Part shown: positions 9,543-20,837 of the stretch, piece by piece
How positions within the stretch are numbered: the stretch's first letter is position 1
How the letters are laid out: every line of letters starts with the position of its first letter
NCBI GenBank assembly: GCA_020721905.1
Contig: DYLU01000014.1
Location: forward strand, 1 to 54,203
DNA: 54,203 nucleotides
Direction: 5' to 3'
From: Leptospira biflexa
GTDB taxonomy: Bacteria > Spirochaetota > UBA4802 > UB4802
Translations under genes and position numbers: made by a program
The notes under the pieces: model-generated
Told to the model about the DNA's origin: nothing
The model's input: only the letters and a program-made list of their open reading frames with translations
The model's database searches: none

Positions 9543-9574
9543 ATGTGCACCTGTAACCGTACCTTATAAATTCA

Positions 9575-10324
9575 TCATATATTTTTTCCGCAGCACTTTT
9601 TATATTTTTTCCCGCTCCCACAGGGACAAGGATCATTGCGTCCTACTTTTATAGATTGTTCACTTTTTGGAGGTTCTCTGCGTTTGCTTAAAATTGTTGA
9701 TTTTCTATATTTACTATATTCAATGAGTATACCCACTGTTTCGGGAAGATCTAAAATATTTTTAGTAAGCTCATTTTTAAATTTTTCTACATTAATCATA
9801 CTAAGGAACTTATTGTCAACAGGAATCTTATCCGGATAACAGGTATAGGCTATCATATAAACAAGAAAAATACAAACGTATAACAGATCTTCTTCAATAT
9901 TTAATTTTTTTAAAATTTCCTCCTCAGGTGGCAACCAATCTTCAAAACTAAGAATAATTCCCCGTACAAACCCATAACACCAATCCTGGATTAAATGAAC
10001 ACGTTCATCAGTCAGATTATTTTCACTTACTTTAAATGGAAATGCCAATGTATTTTTCTGTAAAGCTTTTGCATATCCATTTTGAGCTTCTACTAAATAG
10101 TGATTAAAATCAGATACATCCTCAAAGCTATCAAATACAGGTTGAGAGGTTCCAAAAATTGATGGGATTATCCTGTTTAATGGAACAAGCGGCGACGCAA
10201 GTGAAATGCAACACAAAAAACCATCCAGCTGAGTCATGTTAAATACATCAGGATTTAACGATGAGTTCAGATATTGTTGTAAATTTTGTCTGATTTTACC
10301 GGGAAGAAATGGTGCTATGCTCAT
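9575..10324 (-). CDS. YecA/UPF0149-family protein with C-terminal SEC-C zinc motif
   Basis: 249 residues. The N-terminal about 190 residues have the helical UPF0149/YecA pattern ([34 protein letters not shown]). The last 25 residues form a SEC-C zinc-binding motif ([19 protein letters not shown]) like that at the SecA C-terminus. YecA proteins bind metal and can associate with ribosomes or SecA in other bacteria; the role here is unproven. Its stop is 32 nt from the start of the M23 gene. Confidence 0.85.
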   Translation of the reverse strand: MSIAPFLPGKIRQNLQQYLNSSLNPDVFNMTQLDGFLCCISLASPLVPLNRIIPSIFGTSQPVFDSFEDVSDFNHYLVEAQNGYAKALQKNTLAFPFKVSENNLTDERVHLIQDWCYGFVRGIILSFEDWLPPEEEILKKLNIEEDLLYVCIFLVYMIAYTCYPDKIPVDNKFLSMINVEKFKNELTKNILDLPETVGILIEYSKYRKSTILSKRREPPKSEQSIKVGRNDPCPCGSGKKYKKCCGKNI

Positions 10325-10532
10325 AAGCTATATTACCATGTTTTTAAATATTTTATAAAAAAGAAACAACTGATGTTCTAAAAGATATATGGTGCTATTT
10401 AAAATCAATCATTTTTTATCATGCTTTTAATGTATATAAGTATTTTCTATAGTCATTACACCGGTTGCAGACTATTCAATTTCTTTTAAAAACGCATCGC
10501 GCATTAAAACAGGATTTCCGCTTTAAATATAC

Positions 10533-11489
10533 CTATTTGCCCACATACCCTTCCTCTATAAATTTAATTAACGAGGTCATCACTTCATTAACTGGTGTTC
10601 TGACACCATGCTGTTTAGCCAGTGTAACAACGGCTCCGTTTAATGCATCTATTTCGGTACGGCGCTTTGCCTGTATATCCTGCAGCATGGATGAACGATG
10701 CTCCCCTGTTGATGGAAGCAATCTTGAATAAAAAACATCAATATAATCTTCCGCAGTATTATAATGCGTGCTGTAGCCTGCCTTATGCATGGTTTCAAAT
10801 ATCTCAGAGAATATATTATTCATGATGGCTTTTGTATACTCAGACTTCCCTAACTCGCCGTACGGCACATTAAAAATAGCACCCAATGGATTTAACGCGC
10901 AGTTATACAGCATCTTTGCCCATATATCCTTACTTACCTGTTCTGTCACCTCTGCGGGCATACCACCTTTTGTTAACTCACTGGCAAGTGATAGTAACTT
11001 TTTAGTATCTCCACCATACAATGAACCCATATGGATTGCATCAGCATGAACAGTGATGTCAACATGATGAAGCCCGGGCTTAATGTATCCTGTCATGACC
11101 CGTGCATTGAAGATTCTTTCTTTGTCAAAGTATTGTATAAATTGCTCAGCATTGCCCCATCCATTTTGAAATAATACTATGGGACATGTGCCAGTTTTAT
11201 GTTCGTATTGTTTTAATACTTTTGCAATTGTTTCTGATAAGTATGATTTAATACAAACACAGATATAATCAATTTTTACATCATCAATTTTTTCTAATGT
11301 ATCATAGACTTTAAATGCGCCAGGCTGTATAGAAAATTCCCCCAGCACTCCTGTTTGCACAATACCTTTTTCTTTCAGTGCAATAACCGTTGGTTCTACA
11401 TCAATGATAGTTACATCGTTGCCTGCAGTAATAAGGCTACGTGCTAAACCCAATCCAACAGCACCACCACCAAAAATCAATATGTTCAT
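10533..11489 (-). CDS. panE: 2-dehydropantoate 2-reductase (ketopantoate reductase) family
   Basis: 318 residues, normal length. N-terminal Rossmann motif GGGAVGLGLARSL (7-19), then the PanE/ApbA pattern FQNGWGNAE and VMTGYIKPGLHH, and the C-terminal helical domain with the catalytic Lys in KDIWAKMLYNCALNPLGA. It reduces ketopantoate to pantoate for CoA synthesis with NADPH. No other pan genes are nearby, and the family includes reductases of other 2-keto acids, so the exact substrate is inferred. SD gaggag precedes the ATG at 11489. Confidence 0.85.
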   Translation of the reverse strand: MNILIFGGGAVGLGLARSLITAGNDVTIIDVEPTVIALKEKGIVQTGVLGEFSIQPGAFKVYDTLEKIDDVKIDYICVCIKSYLSETIAKVLKQYEHKTGTCPIVLFQNGWGNAEQFIQYFDKERIFNARVMTGYIKPGLHHVDITVHADAIHMGSLYGGDTKKLLSLASELTKGGMPAEVTEQVSKDIWAKMLYNCALNPLGAIFNVPYGELGKSEYTKAIMNNIFSEIFETMHKAGYSTHYNTAEDYIDVFYSRLLPSTGEHRSSMLQDIQAKRRTEIDALNGAVVTLAKQHGVRTPVNEVMTSLIKFIEEGYVGK

Positions 11490-11617
11490 AATGTGCTCCT
11501 CTTAACTGTATACATGGGACACAATAAGATTTCGTATCATCGTAATCCAGAATGACATAACGGACAAATCTTTGTGGTTCACTACTACAATGGATAAGGG
11601 TACGAATCAAGCATTTA

Positions 11618-13432
11618 TTAATTATTCCATATCCTATTGCGGATTCCCGAAGTGCGCATGGTTGGATTATTAATCATTGCCACAATCAAATCTTTTTTGC
11701 CCAAAATTGTTAACTTTTTCTGTGCACGGGTAACTGCAGTATATAAAAGCTCCCGTGTTAAAAGCATTTTCCAATTTTCATTGTTTTCAACACTAACATG
11801 GGGCAGTATTAATACAACATCTTCAAACTCTGATCCCTGACTTTTATGTACTGTTATACTGTATGCCGGAACATAATTAGTAAGCAATGATGCATGTATA
11901 CCACGATACCCCTCTGTAGAGGCAAAATATACCAGGCTATCACTTTTATTATATATTCCTATATCTCCATTGAATACCTGCAGGTTGTAATCATTGGCAG
12001 TAATCATAATAACCCTTCCGTGATACCATTCTTCAAATATGCCTTTTGTAAACTGTTGTTCAAGTATTTGATTAACTGTTTCAACTCCCCAGGGCCCTCT
12101 GTTAAACGGGGTAAGTATTCCCTTTTTAACGATATGTGCAAATGCAGCATCTGGAAAACTTTGACTAACAACTTTTGCAAAATGGCCATGAGAATATTTG
12201 GCTATTTCACTATATAGCCATTCAAGAGAATCATACTCCCTGCATTCCACATCATTAAAAGAATTATCCAGCACTGTAATGGCTTTTTTTACATCATTTG
12301 TTCTGATTGATTCAGCAAGTGCTGCTATACCACTATCTTCACTAAACCGGTAGGTTTTGTGCAATATAACAATACTATCCCGTAAAGAATGCGCCTCTTT
12401 ACCCCCATCATCACATGGGATACTACATTGCCCGAGCAGTTTTTTCCCTTCATTGGTATATGAATAATGCAGAGCACCCCAACATACATCACCAAAGAAA
12501 GCACCCGCCTCAACCGATGAAAGCTGATCCTTATCACCAACAAGTATGATGCGTGCATCTTGTTTTAGTGCCTTAAGTAAGCGTGACATTAGTGGAACAT
12601 CAACCATTGAACATTCATCAACGATAACAACATCGCAGGGAAGGGGGTTATCTTCGTTATAGTAAAATTCCAGTTCACCCTTTTGATACCCAAGCAACCG
12701 GTGAATGGTAGATGCATCAACCGGGAACAATCCTTTTATATCTTCACTTATGTTTTCTTCTTTAAATTGTGAAAGCGCCTGCATGAGGCGAGATGCTGCT
12801 TTACCGGTTGGTGCACACAATGCAATGGCGCAATTGGGTTGTTGTTTAAGCAACTGATACACAATTGCAGCAATAACAGTGGTCTTTCCTGTACCCGGTC
12901 CACCCGAGATAACACAGGCACGGTGGGTTAACGCAGTAAGCTGTGCAAGTTTTTGCTCTTTTGAAAAGGTTTTTTTAAATAATGACAAATTTTTTTCAAC
13001 GTTTGCAAATAGTTCAGTATTTGCACTAATACCCTGTTGCGCATTTCTTTTGAAAAAAGTGCTGATAATATTTTCATAATTCCAGTACCTATACAGATAG
13101 CAACTCCTTTCACTGTAGACCAGTGGGCTAACCTTATCCACTCCATTACCAAAGGCCAAACATTGTGTTATCCTATGCTCTAATTCGTTAAATGAAGGAA
13201 TTGTAATTTCAGGCATAGCATCAATATCATCGTACACACATTCATTTAATTTTTTATTGGCGATAGTTTCCAGTGAAAGACACGTATGCCCTGCAGCAGT
13301 GATATAGCTGGTAAGAAAAATTACTGATTTACCCACTTCATCCTTGCATTCATATTTTTTGCTTATAAACTCAGCAAAATGATAATGTATAGTTTTAATG
13401 AATTCTTTTTTTTCAGTAAATTCTTGAATCAT
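11618..13432 (-). CDS. recD: RecD, exodeoxyribonuclease V alpha subunit
   Basis: 604 residues, close to E. coli RecD (about 608). SF1B helicase motifs are in order: Walker A ISGGPGTGKTT, GKAASRL, VIVDECSMVD (Walker B), ILVGDKDQLSSVEAG, YSITVHKSQGSEFEDV and LLYTAVTRAQ. It is the fast 5'-3' motor of RecBCD in double-strand break repair. Its ATG overlaps the recB stop by 4 nt (ATGA), so it is translationally coupled as the last gene of the recC-recB-recD operon. Confidence 0.95.
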   Translation of the reverse strand: MIQEFTEKKEFIKTIHYHFAEFISKKYECKDEVGKSVIFLTSYITAAGHTCLSLETIANKKLNECVYDDIDAMPEITIPSFNELEHRITQCLAFGNGVDKVSPLVYSERSCYLYRYWNYENIISTFFKRNAQQGISANTELFANVEKNLSLFKKTFSKEQKLAQLTALTHRACVISGGPGTGKTTVIAAIVYQLLKQQPNCAIALCAPTGKAASRLMQALSQFKEENISEDIKGLFPVDASTIHRLLGYQKGELEFYYNEDNPLPCDVVIVDECSMVDVPLMSRLLKALKQDARIILVGDKDQLSSVEAGAFFGDVCWGALHYSYTNEGKKLLGQCSIPCDDGGKEAHSLRDSIVILHKTYRFSEDSGIAALAESIRTNDVKKAITVLDNSFNDVECREYDSLEWLYSEIAKYSHGHFAKVVSQSFPDAAFAHIVKKGILTPFNRGPWGVETVNQILEQQFTKGIFEEWYHGRVIMITANDYNLQVFNGDIGIYNKSDSLVYFASTEGYRGIHASLLTNYVPAYSITVHKSQGSEFEDVVLILPHVSVENNENWKMLLTRELLYTAVTRAQKKLTILGKKDLIVAMINNPTMRTSGIRNRIWNN

Positions 13433-16400
13433 GCTCTCACCGGATTGAAGAAGTCATTTATCTTTTCAATTAATACAGCATCAGGTTTATCATAAAATAT
13501 CCCGTACTCATGTCCTTTCGTTGCATCAACACCACGAACAAAAATATAAAACACACCGCCAAAATTCTTTTCATAGGAATATGATTTACCAAACAGGTGT
13601 GACAGATAACGATGAAGCGCAACCGTATAGATGGTATACTGTAAAAAATAATAATGCGATATTATAGCACTGCTTAGTTTACTCCTGTGATATGCATCAA
13701 TACTGAATCCTAAAAGATTTGATTTCCAATCAATAATGTAAAACAAACCATCATATTGAAAAACCATATCGATATATCCGTGCATGAATCCATTGATATC
13801 GCTAAATGCAAGCTGCTTCATTGCCTGACTATATTCACCCGTAAATAAATTGTGTTGGCCAAAAACCGAAACAAGTTTTTTACTGTCAATGTCTTTTACA
13901 GGGAAATAAAACTCCAGTTCATGCCTCCGCTGATCTGCTTTTACTTTTGATAATGGTATAAATCCTTCTTTCAATGGCACCATGAGTACATTGTGCACCA
14001 TCGCTGTTACTATATCTTTCCAATGTGCGCCAATAGCATAGTTCAAAAGAATTGAATGTACCATATCACTGAGTATGTGCCTATCAGCATCAAATGGTAC
14101 TGTTTCAAATATTTTGTGTATGCATAAACCAGGGACAGCTCCGGCTGGAAATGTAAATGGCGACAGATCCGCTTTAGTATCTCTGTCAAGAACCGGCATA
14201 TGTATTTCATCGGACTTTTCCTCTTCCCTCCTGTAGGTAAGAGATGTGTAGCTTGTAATCTGCCATCCCTGGTGAAGTGGATGCTGCAGTTGTTTTACCA
14301 ATTGTGGCTGTGCAGGTGTTTCTGCCGGAATATTACCAGGAACAATATCAACTCCATATACAGGTTCAACTTTAATTGACTCACACGCCTTTTGTAATTT
14401 ATTAATGTCATGAATAATTGTATAATTATCTAATTTAAAATTTTTAATAAAATGTGTAATTTTAGTATCCTCATTGAAATGGAAAAGATAACCCAACGCT
14501 GATGTATGCCTTTGATTAATATTTCCCCATGCTACATAGCAGCGATACTTTGCTCTTGTCATTGCAACATACGCAACTCTCAGCATTTCAGCTAATTCTT
14601 CTTTTTTCCCCTCCAGTTCCAGTTCTTCATATGGTATATCTGCTTTTTCAGCTATATAGTTTTTAACTTCCTGCTGGTCTTGACTTAGCTTAAAACACAG
14701 ATATGCCCTATAATTATCATCTTTCATTTTATTTACTACATTTTTATGCACTAAAAAAACATCATCTAAACGCATTTCATCAAAAAGATAAGGACAAAAT
14801 ACAATTGGATATTCTAATCCTTTGCTTGAGTGTACAGTTACTATCTTTACTGCATTGGCATCGGACTCCAGGCGCAATTCCTGATCTTCAATAGTGACAT
14901 AACCACTATTTGCTTTTTTAAGCCATTCCACCACTGCAACGGGATCTAATTTATTTGTTCGTTCAACTTTTGAGAGTATCTCAGCACAATGCATAATATT
15001 AGTAATGACTCTTTCACCATCGGGGAATGAACATATGCGCTCATTAACAGTAACTGTCGCCCCACTATTATTTTTTACTATAGCTTCATCTATAAACAAC
15101 GCGGTAAGCATTACCACAATCCCCTTACGTTGCCACAGCTGCCTGTATTCTGCAAATTTCATCTTTATAGCATCAATGCCACCTGAGTGTTCCAGCTTTA
15201 CAATGTCAAGAGCGCTATATCCAAGGATACTGGTAATCAATGCTCTTTTTATTACAGACGTGACAGCAGGATTGATCACCGCTTCAAGTATATGCAGCAA
15301 TTCCCATGCTTCCTGTGTTTGGAATACCAATTCATTGCTGTGGATAACACTTTTGATATTGTATTTACGAAGGATCTTCTGAACAAGCGTTGCCTCAAAA
15401 TTTTTACGTACCAAAATGGCTATATCGCTAAACCTGATTGGTTCTTCATTAATTGTATATCCGCCATTGACAAGACGCAGTATCTCCTGCGCAATTTTTT
15501 TTGCTATCATCTTTTGGACTATTGGAATACGTATAGGCTTACCATTTTCATTCATAAATAGCCATATATGAAACGCTCCATCTTTGTCAAAACCTGAATC
15601 ACTTATATCTGATTTAACCTGATGATAGTCAATTTTATCGTGAATAAACGGATACTTAAGTCGGCTAAAAATGGTATTACAGGCATTTGTTAATGCATTT
15701 GTGGATCGATAGCTTTTAGTTAACACATATTGAGTATGAGCACTGTTTCTGGCATTAAGGTAAGCAAAAATATCAGCACCCCGGAATTTATAAATGGCCT
15801 GTTTGGGATCACCTATTACATATATCGTGTCTTCTTCTTTATTAAAATTAAAGATTGTGGTAAAGATTGAATACTGCAATGGATCGGTGTCCTGAAATTC
15901 ATCAATGAGTGCTGCTTTAAAGCGGCCACGTACACGCTGTGCTAAGGGACTATTGGAATCCCCGTGTAATGCTGCATGCATGTCTTTAAGGATATCTTTA
16001 AACGACACTATATTCCATTCATTACGATACGATGCATACCGTTGTTCGCTGTAAATAACAAATTCGCGATACAAACCCAAAAGCTGTTGCTTGATTGAAC
16101 GAATGTATATAATGCATGTGTCAATATATGTAAAAATTTCATTAAAGGTATAGGAAGGATTTGCTTTTTTATTCATTTTTGATACAATATTGGTAAGTGA
16201 AAATTTCTGAAGCCATTTATATATTGTTGAGTGCATTACCGTATCAAGTGAAAGGTTTGACACAAGTTCTTTTAACACCGTAAAATCTTCTTCTTTAAAT
16301 GATCTTTTATTCAATACACCTTCTGCAATAGCAATGATGTAATTATTCTGTATCTGTTCTTTTTGATCAGTAAACAGCTTCTTTATATGCTGTATTAGTT

Positions 16401-17106
16401 CATTCAGACTTTGTGTAGTTTTCAGGATATCCTTTTGATTAATACGTATATCAGGAATAAATGCAATATCAGGATTATCAGGAATTTTGGACAAAAGATT
16501 TAAAAACCACTCTACAAAATTTTCTTTTTCCTGTACAAACAAGGTTAAGAACTGTTCTCCCAGCGGTACAATTTTTTCAAAGTAAAAGTCCTCAACAATC
16601 CTTTGATTATAAGAACGGACATCCTCAACTAATGTGCTACCAAAAAGAGAACGGCTTTCAAACGCAAATTCATTTAATGTTTTGCGGCAAAAGCTGTGTA
16701 TGGTATAGATATGGGCTTTATCAATCTCACGTAAGGCAAATTGTAATTTTTCAATGAGTTCACTTGCTTCTGCTTTATAACCATCTGGCAAGCCCTCCTG
16801 TGTAATTGTATGCAAATACTGGTTGAGCTCAGCATATTTATTTTGTATTTCATCATTGCATTGTCCTGCAATCATATCACGCGCTATTTTTATCAATAAT
16901 CGTATGCGCTTTCTAAGTTCTTCTGTTGCCGCATTTGTAAACGTAACAACAAGGATATTATCAATAGAATAGTCCTTCTGTATAAGTAAGCGCAGATACA
17001 AATGGCTTATTGCATAGGTTTTTCCAGTACCTGCACTTGCTTCAATGCAATTGATACCTTTCAGTGAATAATCAGTCAATTTTTTAACCTCAATTAGTTT
17101 ACCCAT
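13429..17106 (-). CDS. recB: RecB, exodeoxyribonuclease V beta subunit (helicase-nuclease)
   Basis: 1225 residues from MGKLIEVKKL. The frame is open to 17208, but that region overlaps recC; the Met at 17106 lies 10 nt after the recC stop. Helicase motifs: EASAGTGKTYA (Walker A), VVTFTNAATEELRKR, ALIDEFQDTDPLQY, IVTVHSSKGLEYPIVF and YVAMTRAKYRCYVAWG. The C-terminal nuclease domain is intact by eye: GFMHGYIDMVF followed by YIIDWKSNLLG, which carries the catalytic Asp and Lys. It unwinds and degrades DNA ends and loads RecA. The upstream SD is weak, consistent with coupling to recC. Confidence 0.95.
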   Translation of the reverse strand: MGKLIEVKKLTDYSLKGINCIEASAGTGKTYAISHLYLRLLIQKDYSIDNILVVTFTNAATEELRKRIRLLIKIARDMIAGQCNDEIQNKYAELNQYLHTITQEGLPDGYKAEASELIEKLQFALREIDKAHIYTIHSFCRKTLNEFAFESRSLFGSTLVEDVRSYNQRIVEDFYFEKIVPLGEQFLTLFVQEKENFVEWFLNLLSKIPDNPDIAFIPDIRINQKDILKTTQSLNELIQHIKKLFTDQKEQIQNNYIIAIAEGVLNKRSFKEEDFTVLKELVSNLSLDTVMHSTIYKWLQKFSLTNIVSKMNKKANPSYTFNEIFTYIDTCIIYIRSIKQQLLGLYREFVIYSEQRYASYRNEWNIVSFKDILKDMHAALHGDSNSPLAQRVRGRFKAALIDEFQDTDPLQYSIFTTIFNFNKEEDTIYVIGDPKQAIYKFRGADIFAYLNARNSAHTQYVLTKSYRSTNALTNACNTIFSRLKYPFIHDKIDYHQVKSDISDSGFDKDGAFHIWLFMNENGKPIRIPIVQKMIAKKIAQEILRLVNGGYTINEEPIRFSDIAILVRKNFEATLVQKILRKYNIKSVIHSNELVFQTQEAWELLHILEAVINPAVTSVIKRALITSILGYSALDIVKLEHSGGIDAIKMKFAEYRQLWQRKGIVVMLTALFIDEAIVKNNSGATVTVNERICSFPDGERVITNIMHCAEILSKVERTNKLDPVAVVEWLKKANSGYVTIEDQELRLESDANAVKIVTVHSSKGLEYPIVFCPYLFDEMRLDDVFLVHKNVVNKMKDDNYRAYLCFKLSQDQQEVKNYIAEKADIPYEELELEGKKEELAEMLRVAYVAMTRAKYRCYVAWGNINQRHTSALGYLFHFNEDTKITHFIKNFKLDNYTIIHDINKLQKACESIKVEPVYGVDIVPGNIPAETPAQPQLVKQLQHPLHQGWQITSYTSLTYRREEEKSDEIHMPVLDRDTKADLSPFTFPAGAVPGLCIHKIFETVPFDADRHILSDMVHSILLNYAIGAHWKDIVTAMVHNVLMVPLKEGFIPLSKVKADQRRHELEFYFPVKDIDSKKLVSVFGQHNLFTGEYSQAMKQLAFSDINGFMHGYIDMVFQYDGLFYIIDWKSNLLGFSIDAYHRSKLSSAIISHYYFLQYTIYTVALHRYLSHLFGKSYSYEKNFGGVFYIFVRGVDATKGHEYGIFYDKPDAVLIEKINDFFNPVRA

Positions 17107-17116
17107 AGTTATACGT

Positions 17117-20100
17117 TCACTCAATTTCGCAGTTTCGTACCATCTGATAAATGCGTTGAGCCAATTGTTTGAATTTTTCAAACAGTTTTTCATTATTAAA
17201 GATATCAACTTTATAAAAGGCTCTATTTATATATGGGTCAGCATACTCAGGTGTGCTGTACTGAGAGGCATTATAAAATGTATCTTCCAACCGATAGATG
17301 ATATATTGGGTATTAGAATGTTTTTCCTGCATTTCTTTATAATACACATACGAAGTTTCCGGGAAAAACGGCAGTATGCGTGTATTCCCCTCTTTGAATA
17401 TATGTATCAATTTTTCTATCCACTGAATTGCTTCATTTTTAGGCAAACTTTTATACATGTAAACTGTGCTGTCATTCTCATTGTCTTGACTTCCTATAAA
17501 ATATGTTTCAATGTCCTCCTCTAATGACGCTGATACAATCAGATGCCATAAAAATGCTTTTAATCTATCATGTGGTTTTGGGCTGGCATAGCGGTAAAAC
17601 ACCTGCCTTTTTGCTATGGGACCACTACATAGTGTTGCACTGCCGGTTAGCGTAATACCCGAGGCTGATGTGAATATAATATCAACAGGTTGTGGCTCTT
17701 TATAATATTTTGTTACTGTCCGGGCAAACCGGTTTATCTTTTTGCCCATTGTATTCATAATAACATCGCCAAGGATACTATCGGGAATAGCACATTCTTT
17801 CTTTTTATAGTAACTATAGTGAGTAAACGAACCGCCTTCAATTATATGCCGTGCCATTTCATTTTGTATGAAATACCTTTTAAGCCCGGCAAATTCAAGG
17901 AGCTCATTACTTTCTAAAATAGGCACATCTTCATACAATCGTATACCTAATACATTCATAATAAAATACCTGCATGGATTAAGAAAGAAGTTAGTAAATT
18001 CATTAATAGAAAGTATGTGCGGATATTCAGCTGGAATAGAGTCCATAGCCAGTGACGTATACTCTGTTTTATTGGCAAATAATGATTTAGCTTCTTTTAA
18101 CCACATAGGTGAATATGAATATAATGTACTACTGCTATCAAAGTAATCAGAATGGAAATGGTGCATATGATGCTTTGTGATAAGATAATCCCTGATCGAG
18201 TGCGTTTGATCTTCAATATAGTAGCCTTTTTCAATATATTCCAGCAATTCATTAACCACCATTGACGGTTCTTTGATACTTAAGTCAACGGGACTTTGCC
18301 CCTGATAGCTTATAAAAAGATATTTTTGAGCAGAGATAATACTTTCAAGAAAAAGATATCTGTCATCATTGCGCTTTGATCGTACACAACGTAACATTTT
18401 TTTCTTGTATACTTCATTTCTTAGTATGTCAAAACTCATTATTTCATCAAGACGTGGAAAATCCCCATCATTCATACCAAGCAGGCACATTACCTTAAAG
18501 GGTATACTTCGCATTGGCAATATCTGACAAAATGTTATTCCTCTGCTTAAAAAGTTGCTTCCAACCTTTTGCTCAAGGATATGAGCTGTCAGCCAATCTT
18601 TTATTACTATAAACGGGATGCTCTGAAGAGTAATATGAGGAGCTATCGCTTCCAATGAATTAATAATACTTTGAATTGCCTCATAATCCTTTGGATGTGT
18701 TTCTACATCAAGCATTGTTGCAGTGAGTCTTTGTAAAAATACTGACCAGTTTTCAATGTCTTTTGGATTTTGTGCTTCATCAAAGAAAGCAAAAAGTGTT
18801 TGTAAAAAATTAATAATGTTTCCAAGTATAAAACCTCTGGTACCTTCCACGCAATCAAATGGTATAACATCATCAACTATGCCTGCACTTTGTGGTACTG
18901 CATACCCCATGAGCAATCGCTCAAGTGCATAGTCCCACGTAAAAGCATTGCTGTTAATTTTTGTAAACTGCTTTCTATGCTCACTGTCTTTTCCCCATCT
19001 AACATTAAGCTTCCTAATCCACCCATTAAATTCCATTACCCAATTCTTTTCAATGCCAAAACAATGAGCAACCTCATCGTAGTCTAAAAGCGTGCATACC
19101 GTATCTACTTCCAACCTGCCTCCAAGTAGTTCAAGCAGATCACAAAATGCTGAAATAAATCTGCTCTCGTTGCGGTATGATTGATCAGCAATGCAGTAGG
19201 GAATAACCGGCAATTTTTCGTTTTGCAAAACCTTTTCATCAAACACAGCTTTAATAAATGGTGCATACACATCAATATCGGGTGCCATGACCACAATGTC
19301 ATTTGGCAACACATCATCAGAATTCATTATGTCAAGGATGTAATCGCGCAATACTTCAACCTCACGCAACGGTGAATGACACGAATGTATGCTGATGGAT
19401 CTATCATCAGCAGGTATAGCTAATTTAGGATACAGCTGGCTGTCGCGATTAATACAATTGCATATATCCGACTGTATTAGTGCAAGCAATGTGCTTTTAG
19501 CTTTATAGTCGTGAATGTAACGATAATTCGTATCATCATGTATATTTTCATCAACACCCTTATCAAGAAGCTTACCAATATATTCCTGACCAACTTTACC
19601 AAATGATGCAAGCAGAGGATTACCCGCTTCAAAGTGTAGATCATCAAAATTAATATTTTTATTTTTTATCTTTTGCTTGATGCGCCGGATTGTGTGCTCG
19701 CTCTGTATATCAAACCAGTATTCCTTTGACGGGTTAAGCTGGAATATATGAACATTTACCACAGTACTCAATGCATCAAACAATGTAATATAATACGCAG
19801 GAAGCATCGTAATACCAAAAATGAAAACATGCTGTGGCAATACGCTGGTTAGTACCTGTTTATTTTTAGGGTTTTTAATTGCATTGACAGCATTGTCCAA
19901 AATATGAGCTTTATGAAATTTATGTTCACTGTCTATCCTATTTTTTATAAAATTCCATAACTGCACCTGCCAGCTTTGTGGCCCTTTATCATCATCCCAT
20001 TTCAGTATGTCTTCATAAAAATAAACAATGTATTCATCATACATATACGCTAACTTTTGCGCCAGATGAAAAAGTCTAACCGGATGAATTATACCATCAA

Positions 20101-20452
20101 CCTGCAAATAGTCTTGTACCGGTTTAAATACCTTATCATCCAGGCACTGTGGAAGTAAATCCATAATAAGCCATACAAGCCATTGTGCATCATACAGGGG
20201 CGATAGTTCATAGTCAGGAATCACTGCTTTAAAAACATCCTGGGCAAATTTTTGTGGGAATGGAAATTCACAGTTAAAAAAAACTCCATGTTGCCGGGCA
20301 AGGGAAAGTGAAATCCACCGTTGCATCCCCAAACTTTGCACAATAATGGTATGAGGTGTTAATAGATTATTTTTTTTTGTAGTAGTATAGAGAAGATCCC
20401 CCAACTTCTGGACGAGGCAATTAAGATCGTTACTGGCATAAAGCTGTATCAT
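17117..20452 (-). CDS. recC: RecC, exodeoxyribonuclease V gamma subunit
   Basis: 1111 residues, near E. coli RecC (about 1122). Family stretches include the N-terminal MIQLYASNDLNCLVQKL, the GMQRWISLSLARQHGVFFNCEFPFP segment, PLREVEVLRDYIL, ALERLLMGYA and MCLLGMNDGDFPR. RecC is a helicase-like protein without ATPase motifs; it holds RecB and RecD and recognises Chi. First gene of the operon. The divergent 385-nt region upstream separates it from the phosphate transporter. Confidence 0.93.
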   Translation of the reverse strand: MIQLYASNDLNCLVQKLGDLLYTTTKKNNLLTPHTIIVQSLGMQRWISLSLARQHGVFFNCEFPFPQKFAQDVFKAVIPDYELSPLYDAQWLVWLIMDLLPQCLDDKVFKPVQDYLQVDGIIHPVRLFHLAQKLAYMYDEYIVYFYEDILKWDDDKGPQSWQVQLWNFIKNRIDSEHKFHKAHILDNAVNAIKNPKNKQVLTSVLPQHVFIFGITMLPAYYITLFDALSTVVNVHIFQLNPSKEYWFDIQSEHTIRRIKQKIKNKNINFDDLHFEAGNPLLASFGKVGQEYIGKLLDKGVDENIHDDTNYRYIHDYKAKSTLLALIQSDICNCINRDSQLYPKLAIPADDRSISIHSCHSPLREVEVLRDYILDIMNSDDVLPNDIVVMAPDIDVYAPFIKAVFDEKVLQNEKLPVIPYCIADQSYRNESRFISAFCDLLELLGGRLEVDTVCTLLDYDEVAHCFGIEKNWVMEFNGWIRKLNVRWGKDSEHRKQFTKINSNAFTWDYALERLLMGYAVPQSAGIVDDVIPFDCVEGTRGFILGNIINFLQTLFAFFDEAQNPKDIENWSVFLQRLTATMLDVETHPKDYEAIQSIINSLEAIAPHITLQSIPFIVIKDWLTAHILEQKVGSNFLSRGITFCQILPMRSIPFKVMCLLGMNDGDFPRLDEIMSFDILRNEVYKKKMLRCVRSKRNDDRYLFLESIISAQKYLFISYQGQSPVDLSIKEPSMVVNELLEYIEKGYYIEDQTHSIRDYLITKHHMHHFHSDYFDSSSTLYSYSPMWLKEAKSLFANKTEYTSLAMDSIPAEYPHILSINEFTNFFLNPCRYFIMNVLGIRLYEDVPILESNELLEFAGLKRYFIQNEMARHIIEGGSFTHYSYYKKKECAIPDSILGDVIMNTMGKKINRFARTVTKYYKEPQPVDIIFTSASGITLTGSATLCSGPIAKRQVFYRYASPKPHDRLKAFLWHLIVSASLEEDIETYFIGSQDNENDSTVYMYKSLPKNEAIQWIEKLIHIFKEGNTRILPFFPETSYVYYKEMQEKHSNTQYIIYRLEDTFYNASQYSTPEYADPYINRAFYKVDIFNNEKLFEKFKQLAQRIYQMVRNCEIE

Positions 20453-20837
20453 TCATATCCCCAAAAGAAAATCTGTATATTATTGCAAAAAGGATATCCT
20501 CACTATTGTTGCGACTGTATCATATGATATTCGTAATTAATTTGTCAATACCTGTTTAGATTATTTCTCACGAAACATTAGAATATTATTATTGGAGAAC
20601 ATAATTCTAAAAACAATTACAAAATTTTTGTTTTATTTATACATTATTATTCATGCGCACTGTACATAGTTTAAAAAAATAAATCTTGACCTTTTTTTAA
20701 CACATTTGTTACCTTGCCCACTGACTATTTGATCAGCATTTTATAGTTGATGTATTATCCCCATTTATGTCAATTTTACAATATACTTTTATGAAAAAGT
20801 ATGCTAACAAGCAAATAAATAGGAGATTATTACTACT
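20453..20837. other. Divergent intergenic region between recC and the phosphate transporter
   Basis: 385 AT-rich bases, no gene seen. A likely promoter for the transporter is annotated separately. No PhoB-type direct repeat was recognised. Confidence 0.5.
20729..20758 (+). promoter_or_regulatory. Possible sigma-70 promoter of pit
   Basis: TTGATC (20729-20734), 18-nt spacer, TATTAT (20753-20758). This would leave a 5' leader of about 73 nt before the ATG. A second -35-like TTGACC at 20686 has no good -10. Confidence 0.4.

Noticed and set aside
9442-9636. 64-codon frame between YecA and M23 genes
   Set aside because: Lies across two supported genes in another frame.
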